Shown: in pieces, positions 48,045 through 54,624 of the stretch
Position numbering within the stretch: position 1 is the stretch's first letter
How the letters are laid out: every line of letters starts with the position of its first letter
Origin: an uncultured Planctomycetia bacterium
GTDB taxonomy: Bacteria; Planctomycetota; Phycisphaerae; FEN-1346; JAACEH01
Length of the DNA stretch: 64,000 nt
Assembly: GCA_903929765.1 (NCBI GenBank)
Contig: CAIYVX010000105.1
Location: 1-64,000 of the forward strand
Direction: 5' to 3'
Made by a program: the position numbers and the translations under genes
The notes under the pieces: model-generated
The model's database searches: none
What the model saw: only the letters and a program-made list of their open reading frames with translations
What the model was told of the DNA's origin: nothing

Positions 48045-50227
48045 AAGCCCTCCGGTGCACCCATTGCGGCCTGCCCGTCGCCGCCTCTTCCGTTTCTTCA
48101 GAAACCGGCCCCATCTTCTGCTGCTACGGTTGCCGGCTCGTGAGCCGCATCGTCGGTCGGCCCGGCGACGAATCCCTCCCCGCCTGGAACCTGCTGCGCC
48201 TCGGCATCGGGGCCTTCCTGGCGATGAACGTCATGTGCGTCTCGCTTATCCTCAACCTCACCGACCTCGCCCCCGCCACGGCCACGGCCTTCCGTTGGCT
48301 GCTACTCGCCCTGGCCACGCCCGCCATGATCCTCCTCGTCTACCCCTTCGCCGCGAGCGCCGCCGAGGACCTCCGCCGCCGACGGCTCAGCCTCGACGCC
48401 CTGATCGCCCTGGGTTCCCTGGCCGCCTTTGCCGCGAGCGCCGCCAACACCATTCGCGGCTCGGGCTACGTCTATTTCGACACGGCCACCATGCTCCCCG
48501 CCCTGGTCACTTTCGGCAAACTCCTCGAAGCCACGGCCAAGACTCGCACCGGGCGGCTGGTCCGCGACCTCGAAACACTGTTGCCCGCGACGGCGTTGCG
48601 AGAGGAAGCTGAGGGGCTGCACGAAGTTCCCCTGGCTGACCTTCGCCCCGGCGACCGACTCCGCGTCCGACCCGGCCAGCGATTCCCCGCCGACGGCGCC
48701 GTCCTCGAAGGCACGAGTTCCATCGCCGACGCCGCCTTCTCCGGCGAGTCCGCCCCGCGACCGTGCCGCCCCGGCGACCGCGTCCTGGCCGGCGCTACCA
48801 ACGGCGAAGGGGGACTGCTCATCCAAGCCGACCAGGTCGGCCCCGACATCCTCCTGGAGCGCATCATCGACCTGGTCGAAGACCTCCGCCTGGCCCCTTC
48901 CCGCACCGAACGCCTGGCCGACCGCGCTGCTGCGCTTTTCATCCCCTTCGTCTTGCTTCTCGCCGCAGCGGCCGGGGCTTATTGGTACTTCGCCGCCGGT
49001 TCTTTCGGCATGGTTCGCGCCGCCTCGGTCGCCCTTTCGGTCATAGTCGTCGCCTGCCCGTGCGCTCTGGGCCTCGCCACGCCTCTGGTGACCGCGCTGG
49101 CCCTCGGCCTGGCCGCCCGCGCCGGAATCCTCGTTCGCGGCGGCGATGTTCTGGAACGCATCGGCCGCATTGAGACCATCTTTTTCGACAAGACCGGGAC
49201 CGTCACCGCCGGCCGGCTCTCGGTCGCCGAAATCCGCCCGCTCGACCCCGCCCTTTCCTCCGACGATCTCCTGGCCGCGCTGGCCACGCTCGAACAGGGC
49301 AGCGAACACCCCGTCGCCCAGGCCATCCTCGCCGCCGCCCGATCTCGCAACCTCGCCCTCGGCTCCGTCGCCGACCTCCAGGCCGTCCCCGGTCACGGCC
49401 TTTGGGGACTGGTCACCCGCGAAGGTATCACGCGGCAAGTCCGCGCCGGAACGGTGGAGTTTGTCGGTGCGACCGAGGCCAATTCAAATGAAAATGGCCT
49501 CAACCCCTCACCCGGCCCTGAAGGGCCACCCTCTCCCAAGGGAGAGGGGTTCGCAGCACCCGCCGCCGATTCCTCAACCCTCATCTATGTCGCGTGGGAA
49601 AACAAAGTTCGCGGCACGATCTCCCTCACCGACGCCCTCCGCCCCGACGCCGCCGCGGCCGTCGCCCAACTCCGCGCCCTCGGCCTCGTCCCTGCGCTGC
49701 TCTCCGGCGACCGCCTAAGTGCCGCCCAGACGATAGCCCGCAGTCTCGGCCTCGACCGCGTCGAAGCCCCCTGCCCGCCCGACCGCAAAATCGCCCTGAT
49801 TCAAGAGGCAAAAGGCATAAAAACAGCATTGCCGGGGCAGGATGCCCCGGCGACTCACGGGCAAGATGCCCGTGCCACGGGTGGAGTCGCCCTGGTCGGC
49901 GACGGCCTGAACGACGCTCCCGCCCTGGCCGCCGCCGACGTCGGTTTCGCCCTGGGCGGCGGCACCGACCTGGCCCGCCAGGCCGGCGGTGTGGTCCTCC
50001 TGGGCGACCGCCTGACCGACCTGCCGTGGCTGGTCGCCCTGAGCCGCCGCACGCGCCGCCTGATCAAACAGAACCTGGCTTGGGCCTTCGCCTACAACGC
50101 CGTGGCCCTGACCGCCGCCGCCCTCGGCCTGCTGCACCCGCTCCTGGCCGCCCTGGCCATGGTCGTCTCCAGCCTGACCGTCCTGGCCAACTCGCTGCGG
50201 CTCCTTCGGTTCCGATTGATCCCCTGA
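48041..50227 (+). CDS. ccoI: Copper-transporting P1B-type ATPase (CcoI-type) with two in-frame repeat inserts
   Basis: 728 residues from GTG 48041. The N-terminal CTHCGLP...FCCYGC domain is the Cys motif of CcoI/FixI-type ATPases. Eight transmembrane helices are expected, with the ion-path CPC at 339-341 (VVACPCALGLATP), the phosphorylated Asp383 in DKTGT, the nucleotide-domain SEHP at 421-424 and GDGLND at 620-625. CcoI-type pumps supply copper for cbb3 assembly, fitting the divergent ccoNO genes. Two peptides do not belong to the family: residues 482-505 (N domain, GLNPSPGPEGPPSPKGEG) and 593-613 (P domain, between the last helix and GVALVGDGLND), both encoded by palindromic repeats. All catalytic motifs are intact. 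Its start overlaps the TauE-like gene by 4 bp. Confidence 0.93.
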   Translation: MKALRCTHCGLPVAASSVSSETGPIFCCYGCRLVSRIVGRPGDESLPAWNLLRLGIGAFLAMNVMCVSLILNLTDLAPATATAFRWLLLALATPAMILLVYPFAASAAEDLRRRRLSLDALIALGSLAAFAASAANTIRGSGYVYFDTATMLPALVTFGKLLEATAKTRTGRLVRDLETLLPATALREEAEGLHEVPLADLRPGDRLRVRPGQRFPADGAVLEGTSSIADAAFSGESAPRPCRPGDRVLAGATNGEGGLLIQADQVGPDILLERIIDLVEDLRLAPSRTERLADRAAALFIPFVLLLAAAAGAYWYFAAGSFGMVRAASVALSVIVVACPCALGLATPLVTALALGLAARAGILVRGGDVLERIGRIETIFFDKTGTVTAGRLSVAEIRPLDPALSSDDLLAALATLEQGSEHPVAQAILAAARSRNLALGSVADLQAVPGHGLWGLVTREGITRQVRAGTVEFVGATEANSNENGLNPSPGPEGPPSPKGEGFAAPAADSSTLIYVAWENKVRGTISLTDALRPDAAAAVAQLRALGLVPALLSGDRLSAAQTIARSLGLDRVEAPCPPDRKIALIQEAKGIKTALPGQDAPATHGQDARATGGVALVGDGLNDAPALAAADVGFALGGGTDLARQAGGVVLLGDRLTDLPWLVALSRRTRRLIKQNLAWAFAYNAVALTAAALGLLHPLLAALAMVVSSLTVLANSLRLLRFRLIP
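49499..49550. repeat. In-frame CTCACCC...CTCTCCC repeat inside the ccoI gene
   Basis: CTCAACCCCTCACCCGGCCC...CTCTCCCAAGGGAGAGGGG, nearly identical to the intergenic copy at 25236-25283 and to the actB copy, here coding residues 485-503 of the ATPase N domain. Confidence 0.93.
49831..49880. repeat. In-frame double hairpin inside the ccoI gene
   Basis: GCCGGGGCA-GGA-TGCCCCGGC followed by CACGGGCA-AGA-TGCCCGTG and CCACGG: the same double-hairpin module as at 4619 and 23052, here coding GQDAPATHGQDARATGG just before the GDGLND motif. Confidence 0.93.
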
Positions 50228-50250
50228 AAAGCAACGTTTCAAGTATTCCC

Positions 50251-50279
50251 TTGCCTTGAAACGGTTTCTGGCGGATACT
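50251..50279 (+). promoter_or_regulatory. Promoter-like block of leader RNA copy 1
   Basis: TTGCCT (50251-50256), 17 bp, GATACT (50274-50279). The whole block TTGCCTTGAAACGGTTTC...GGCGGATACT is conserved in copy 2 (52363-52391) with the same spacing, while sequence just downstream is not, which favours a promoter over RNA structure. The immediately upstream CGTTTCAAG pairs with CTTGAAACG. Confidence 0.55.
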
Positions 50280-50284
50280 CACCA

Positions 50285-50449
50285 TGGAGCGAGAGCGGGG
50301 CCGCTGGTGCGAGGCGGCTCCGGGAGAAAAACTGACGTTCGGTGTCGGATGACTGGAGAGGGGCAGCCCAGAGGCAGCGGGGGGCCCGTTGACGAGTAAG
50401 CCGACGTGTCTGAGTGCCGCGAGGCATTCGTCCACGTCGGCTTTTTTTG
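50285..50449 (+). ncRNA. Structured leader RNA, copy 1 (paralogue of 52398-52563)
   Basis: About 165 nt between the promoter-like block and an intrinsic terminator. A variable 5' hairpin (GGAGC...GCTCC) is followed by a core shared almost base for base with copy 2: TGACGTTCGGT-GTCGGATGACT, GGGGCAGCCC, GCAGCGGG-GGCCCGTTGACG, AGTAAGCCGACGTG. Within it ACGTTCGGT (50335-50343) can pair, with one bulge, to GCCGACGT (50400-50407), which is the 5' arm of the terminator. So the RNA can form either a terminator or an anti-terminator. It precedes the DUF2934 gene by 73 nt. It matches no riboswitch class that I recognise. Confidence 0.7.
50398..50448 (+). terminator. Terminator of leader RNA copy 1
   Basis: AAGCCGACGTG (50398-50408) pairs with CACGTCGGCTT (50433-50443) and continues into TTTTTTG. 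A nested hairpin GAGTGCC-GCGA-GGCATTC fills the loop. Confidence 0.9.
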
Positions 50450-50522
50450 TCCCAGGTCGTAAAAATCGAGGGGCGGCCGATGGGCCGGCTCCCAACGTGG
50501 AACTTTTTTTAGGAGTATGGCT

Positions 50523-50735
50523 ATGTCGCATCATCACCAGAACCAGCATGGACAATCCCAGTCTCAGCCGGAATCCCCGGAGGCTTTGGCTTACCACCTC
50601 TGGGAGCAGGCCGGTCGCCCCGAAGGCCAGGCGGCACACTTCTGGAGCGAGGCGGAGACGCAGCTTAAGCGTTCGCCACAGCCCGCGGCGGGAGATTTGC
50701 ATTTGCATCACAAAGGACACGGAAACGCGCATTAA
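50523..50735 (+). CDS. Small His/Gln-rich DUF2934-like protein
   Basis: 70 residues. The centre reads EALAYHLWEQAGRPEGQAAH and FWSEAETQL, the LWE-x-AGRPEG-x-A-x2-F/HW-x-AE-x-L signature of DUF2934. The ends are polar and rich in His, Gln and Ser (MSHHHQNQHGQSQSQ, LHLHHKGHGNAH), which could bind metal. ATG 50523 has AGGAG 7 bases upstream. It lies behind leader RNA copy 1 and 54 bp before a glycosyltransferase gene. The family is uncharacterised, often found near stress or cell-envelope genes. Confidence 0.82.
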   Translation: MSHHHQNQHGQSQSQPESPEALAYHLWEQAGRPEGQAAHFWSEAETQLKRSPQPAAGDLHLHHKGHGNAH

Positions 50736-50789
50736 CGTCCCGCGGGATGGCCGCGCGGCGGGCAACGAGGACGCAGGAGAGAAAGTCTG

Positions 50790-51833
50790 ATGGACATCAA
50801 AAGCCGGTCGCCGGGCAGCGGCCTGACCGTCATGGTTCCGGCCTACAACGAGGCCGCCTCCATCGTCGACACGATCCGCAGCATTCAGGCCCAAACCCTG
50901 CCGCCGGAGGAGATCATCGTCATCGACGATCACTCCAGCGACAATACCGGCGACCTGGCCCGCAGTTGCGGGGTCACGGTCCTGCGCCCGCCGGCCAACA
51001 CCGGGTCGAAGGCCGGGGCCCAGAACTTCGCTCTGGGGCAGGTGCACACCCCTTATGTCATGGCCATCGACGGCGACACCACGCTGGCCCCCAATGCCAT
51101 CGAGTTGCTCATGCCCGCCGTCAAGGAGCCTGGGGTGGCGGCGGCCTGCGGCTTCGTGCTGCCGCGCCACGTCCGGTCGATCTGGGAGCGCGGCCGCTAT
51201 GTCGAATACCTGTTCGCCTTTACCTTCTACAAGCCCATTCAGGATTATTACGGCAAGCCGATGATCTCCTCCGGCTGTTTCTCGGTCTATCGGACCGACC
51301 TCCTCAAGGCCAACGGGGCCTGGTCGACCCGCACCATGGCCGAGGACATGGACCTGACCTGGACCTATTACGAAGCGGGCCACGGGGTACGTTTTGTGCC
51401 CGAGGCGGTCTGCTACCCCATCGAGCCGCACAATTACCACTTCATGTCCAAACAACTGAAACGCTGGTCGCACGGCTTTGTTCAGAATGTCCGCTGCCAC
51501 TGGTCGGGCCTGTTGCAGATTCCTTTCCTGCGGACGATGGTCGTGGTGGCCCTGTGGGACGCCACCACCGCCGCCATCGCCTACTTCCTGATCCTGCCGC
51601 TCTTGGCCATCTTCGTTAATCCGCTGTTCCTGCTGGGCTATCTGATCGACATTCCGTGCGTGGCCGTGCCGGTCCTCTATAAAGCCGTGGGGCGAAAAGA
51701 AGTCGTCAAGTCCCTGGCCAGCCTGCCGAGTTTTTTCCTGCTCCGTTTCGTCAACAGCCTCTTCGTGCTGGAAGCCGTGTGGTCGGAAATCGTTATGCGG
51801 CGCACCTTGAAAGTCTACGAAAAAGGACATTAA
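50790..51833 (+). CDS. Processive family 2 glycosyltransferase
   Basis: 347 residues with the motifs of processive GT2 enzymes: VMVPAYNEAASIVDTI, IDDHSSDNTGDLA, the metal-binding DGDT in MAIDGDTTLAPNA, the catalytic acid region TMAEDMDLTW, and the QLKRW motif (SKQLKRWSHGFVQN). Two to three C-terminal transmembrane helices (FLILPLLAIFVNPLFLLGYL, ASLPSFFLLRFVNSLFVL) place it in the inner membrane. Relatives make chitin-like, hyaluronan-like or poly-N-acetylglucosamine chains, and the product here cannot be told. GGAGAGAAAG lies upstream of the ATG. The next gene starts 3 bp after its stop. Confidence 0.88.
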   Translation: MDIKSRSPGSGLTVMVPAYNEAASIVDTIRSIQAQTLPPEEIIVIDDHSSDNTGDLARSCGVTVLRPPANTGSKAGAQNFALGQVHTPYVMAIDGDTTLAPNAIELLMPAVKEPGVAAACGFVLPRHVRSIWERGRYVEYLFAFTFYKPIQDYYGKPMISSGCFSVYRTDLLKANGAWSTRTMAEDMDLTWTYYEAGHGVRFVPEAVCYPIEPHNYHFMSKQLKRWSHGFVQNVRCHWSGLLQIPFLRTMVVVALWDATTAAIAYFLILPLLAIFVNPLFLLGYLIDIPCVAVPVLYKAVGRKEVVKSLASLPSFFLLRFVNSLFVLEAVWSEIVMRRTLKVYEKGH

Positions 51834-51836
51834 CAT

Positions 51837-52331
51837 ATGATAGCGGGATTACCGGGCACCGGGATTGGCGGAATTTTCTATTTGGTGATCGCCATCGCCA
51901 TGCCTATTCGCGAACTGTTTCACAAGGCTTATAATTGCTCCTACCGCAGTCGCTGGGGCGTGATCGCCCTGACCCTGGGCCTGGTGGTCGCCATTTTCGC
52001 CAGCCTCTGGGCCGAAGTCGCCCTGGTCAGTGCCGCCTGCCTGTGGCTCCAGGGAGTGCTCCAGACCGACCTGCATCTGGCCAATGCCGGCCTGAGCGAA
52101 AAGCTGAGCGCCGCGGGCGCCCCGCTCTTCGCCTGCATGGCCGCCAGCGCCGCCTTTATCACCCTCGCCGTACTCTACGCCGTCACCCGCATTCTCGGCT
52201 ACTATTACGCGCGCCGGGCCAAACGCCGCAGCCAGGCCGCGCGGCCCGTCTTCATCCCGGACCAGAGACTCTATGCCCGCTCGTCCGAGCCGTGGCGGGC
52301 CTATGTTGAGCGGCAACGCGTTCTGGAATAG
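51837..52331 (+). CDS. Small membrane protein, partner of the glycosyltransferase
   Basis: 164 residues. The N terminus MIAGLPGTGIGGIFYLVIAI runs into a first helix and PIRELFHK; two more helices follow (GVIALTLGLVVAIFASLWAE, FACMAASAAFITLAVLYAVT), then a basic cytoplasmic tail. The PGTGIGG-(I/L)-FYL...MP-x-REL start is shared by small proteins encoded beside envelope glycosyltransferases in other bacteria, as I recall them. It is translated 3 bp after the glycosyltransferase stop with AAGGA upstream, so probably forms a complex with it or shapes polymer export. Confidence 0.75.
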   Translation: MIAGLPGTGIGGIFYLVIAIAMPIRELFHKAYNCSYRSRWGVIALTLGLVVAIFASLWAEVALVSAACLWLQGVLQTDLHLANAGLSEKLSAAGAPLFACMAASAAFITLAVLYAVTRILGYYYARRAKRRSQAARPVFIPDQRLYARSSEPWRAYVERQRVLE

Positions 52332-52362
52332 CCGGGGGCAAAGATCGGCCGCGTGAATTTAC

Positions 52363-52391
52363 TTGCCTTGGAACGGTTTCGGGCGGATACT
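52363..52391 (+). promoter_or_regulatory. Promoter-like block of leader RNA copy 2
   Basis: TTGCCT (52363-52368), 17 bp, GATACT (52386-52391): identical hexamers and spacing to copy 1, with TGGAACGGTTTCGGGCG as spacer. Confidence 0.55.
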
Positions 52392-52397
52392 TACAGA

Positions 52398-52563
52398 AGA
52401 GAGAAGAGGAGCCTGAGGAGTGAACAGGTTCCGAGAAAAAAAGTGACGTTCGGTAGTCGGATGACTAGATAAGGGGCAGCCCGGTCGCAGCGGGAGGCCC
52501 GTTGACGAGTAAGCCGACGTGGTTGAACACTTGGAAGGTGTTCGGCCGCGTCGGCTTTTTTTG
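52398..52563 (+). ncRNA. Structured leader RNA, copy 2
   Basis: About 165 nt, same order of elements as copy 1: a variable 5' hairpin (GGAGCC...GGTTCC, different sequence but still paired), the conserved core TGACGTTCGGTAGTCGGATG, AAGGGGCAGCCC, GCAGCGGGAGGCCCGTTGACG, and AGTAAGCCGACGTGG. ACGTTCGGT (52446-52454) can pair with GCCGACGT (52513-52520). The distance from CTTGCC to GTTGACG is 139 nt against 138 nt in copy 1. It precedes a 41-residue membrane peptide gene by 61 nt. Confidence 0.7.
52511..52563 (+). terminator. Terminator of leader RNA copy 2
   Basis: AAGCCGACG (52511-52519) pairs with CGTCGGCTT (52549-52557), then TTTTTG. The nested hairpin here is GAACAC-TTGGAAG-GTGTTC, a sequence different from copy 1 but still a stem. 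Confidence 0.9.
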
Positions 52564-52624
52564 TGACGGTGTTGTCCGTGATGTCCGTGTTGTCCGGTCG
52601 TAATTCAGCACAAGGAGGCTTAAT

Positions 52625-52750
52625 ATGATTACTGCAATCGCAACGTCTCTGACGCCGGTTCTCGCCGATGGCCCGTACCTTTACTGGGGCGGCGGCGGAC
52701 TGGGACTCATTGTTCTTATCGTGGTGATTGTGCTCTTGCTTCGCCGGTAA
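52625..52750 (+). CDS. 41-residue membrane peptide, DUF3309-like
   Basis: ATG 52625 has AAGGAGG 6 bases upstream, one of the best ribosome binding sites in the window. The peptide starts MITAIATSLTPVLADGPYLY and continues WGGGGLGLIVLIVVIVLLLR, then R and stop. The Gly-rich turn followed by a hydrophobic helix ending in Arg-Arg resembles DUF3309-type small stress peptides. It sits 61 nt after leader RNA copy 2 and 129 bp before the UbiB-like gene. Function is unknown. Confidence 0.75.
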   Translation: MITAIATSLTPVLADGPYLYWGGGGLGLIVLIVVIVLLLRR

Positions 52751-52879
52751 GCGCTCGCCGAGTTGCCTTTGGCTCTGCTCTTGGCTCTGCTAACCCGGGA
52801 CGACGAGACCGGAAGGCTGCGGGAGGGTTGTCACCAGGGATACTGGCTCGCTGGACCGCCGGCCAACAAGGAATGAGAA

Positions 52880-54547
52880 ATGAAACTCTCGCTGATTCCC
52901 AAGCATCTAAAGCGATACAAAGACATCGCCATGCTGTTGATCAAGTATGGCCGGGCGGACGTGGTCAAACAAGCCGGGCTGCACGAAGCGTTGGAATTGG
53001 GTGACTCGGTGGAGACCGCGGCGGCCACAGCCAAGGCCGAGGAATTGGCCCAGGACCTGGAGAAGATGGGGCCGACCTTCATCAAGCTCGGTCAACTGCT
53101 CTCCACGCGCGCGGATTTTCTTCCGCCGGCCTATATCCATGCCCTGACCCGCCTCCAGGACAAGATCGAACCCTTTTCCCTGGACCAGGTGGAAACTCTT
53201 TTCTCCAGCGAACTGGGCGTGCGGGTCTCCAAAGCCTTTTCAAAGTTCGATCCCAAGCCGCTGGCCACGGCCTCGTTGGGCCAGGTCCATCGCGCGGTCA
53301 TGCACGACGGCCGGCTGGTGGTGGTCAAGGTGCAGCGGCCGGGCATTCGTGAAATCATCGCCGACGACATGGAGGCCCTGGATCAGATCGCCGGGTTCCT
53401 GGATGAGCATACCGAGTGGGGCCGACGTTACGAGTTCGGCAAGATGCTCGAGGAATTCCGCAAGAGCCTGTGGCGCGAGCTGGACTATCGCCAGGAGGCC
53501 CGCAATCTAACCACCCTGGGCGCCAACCTGCTGGAATTTCCCAGCATCATCGTGCCTGCGCCCATCGAGGACTTTACGACCTCGCGCATCCTGACCATGG
53601 AATACATTCGCGGCAAAAAAATCACCGAACTCAGCCCCTTGTCGCGTCTCGATTTCAAGGGCGCCGATCTGGCCGAAGAACTCTTTCACGCCTATCTGAA
53701 GCAAATTCTGGTCGACGGCTTCTTCCACGCCGATCCGCATCCCGGCAACGTCCTCCTCACGGACGATCATCGCATTGTCCTGCTCGACCTGGGCATGGTC
53801 GGCTACATCACGCCACGGTTGCAGGAGAATTTGCTGCAACTGCTCCTGGCCGTGAGCGATGGCCGCGGTGACGATGTGGCCGCCATCGCCATCAAAATCA
53901 GCGAACTTAAAGAAGAGTTTTCCGAGACGGCGTTCCGCCAGGGCGTGGCCAGTCTGGTCGGCGAGCAGCAAAGCTCGAAGATGGACCAGATTCAGGTGGG
54001 CCGCATCGTTCTGGAAATCACGCAACTTTCGGGCGATAACGGACTGCGGGCGCCGGCGGAGTTGACCATGTTGGGCAAAACCCTGCTCAACCTCGACCTG
54101 GTCGGCCAAACCCTCGACCCGAAGTTTAATCCCAACGCTTCGATTCGACGCAACGCGGAAAAGCTGCTCCAGCAACGCGCCTGGAAAACCCTTTCGCCGA
54201 CCAATCTACTCGGCGGCATGTTGGAAATGAAAGATCTTCTGGTGCGGCTGCCCAGCCGGCTCAATCGCATTCTCGAATCCATCGCCCGCAATGAGTTCAA
54301 GATCAAGGTCGACACCATTGACGAGGCCGTCATCATCACTGGACTCCAGAAAGTCGCCAACCGCATCACGATGGGCTTGGTCCTGGCGGCGCTGATCGTC
54401 GGTGCCGCTCTAATGATGCGGGTGGAAACTTCGTTTCGTATCTTCGGCTACCCAGGTTTCGCGATCCTGTTGTTTCTGGGCGTGGCCGGGAGCGCTCTCC
54501 TCCTGATTATTCGCATTCTGCTCCAGGATCGCGCTTCGCAGAAATGA
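52880..54547 (+). CDS. UbiB/ABC1/COQ8-family atypical kinase
   Basis: 555 residues. UbiB-type motifs in order: the KxGQ motif FIKLGQLLSTRADFLP, the Ala-rich loop ATASLGQVHRA, VVVKVQRPGI, LWRELDYRQEA, FHADPHPGNVLL with metal-binding residues, and LLDLGMVGYI. Two C-terminal transmembrane helices (TMGLVLAALIVGAALMM, FAILLFLGVAGSALLLIIRI) anchor it. Family members support isoprenoid quinone or lipid metabolism through ATPase activity rather than classic kinase action. AAGGA lies before ATG 52880. The gene is monocistronic. No quinone biosynthesis gene is adjacent, though quinone-using complexes are. Confidence 0.92.
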   Translation: MKLSLIPKHLKRYKDIAMLLIKYGRADVVKQAGLHEALELGDSVETAAATAKAEELAQDLEKMGPTFIKLGQLLSTRADFLPPAYIHALTRLQDKIEPFSLDQVETLFSSELGVRVSKAFSKFDPKPLATASLGQVHRAVMHDGRLVVVKVQRPGIREIIADDMEALDQIAGFLDEHTEWGRRYEFGKMLEEFRKSLWRELDYRQEARNLTTLGANLLEFPSIIVPAPIEDFTTSRILTMEYIRGKKITELSPLSRLDFKGADLAEELFHAYLKQILVDGFFHADPHPGNVLLTDDHRIVLLDLGMVGYITPRLQENLLQLLLAVSDGRGDDVAAIAIKISELKEEFSETAFRQGVASLVGEQQSSKMDQIQVGRIVLEITQLSGDNGLRAPAELTMLGKTLLNLDLVGQTLDPKFNPNASIRRNAEKLLQQRAWKTLSPTNLLGGMLEMKDLLVRLPSRLNRILESIARNEFKIKVDTIDEAVIITGLQKVANRITMGLVLAALIVGAALMMRVETSFRIFGYPGFAILLFLGVAGSALLLIIRILLQDRASQK

Positions 54548-54624
54548 GGTTCAGCCTCGGCTGACCAGCAGCGTAAGCGCCTGTAGAATAGAGGAGACGG
54601 AGTGGCGGGGAGAGGCCATGAGCC

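Noticed and set aside
50285..50449. Known riboswitch (c-di-GMP, guanidine, cobalamin, Mg, NiCo types)
   Set aside because: None of the signature sequences that I know for these classes could be matched to the conserved core.
51837..51890. LPGTG sortase signal in the small membrane protein
   Set aside because: The motif is at residues 5-9, before the first helix. Sorting signals are C-terminal, and no sortase is seen.
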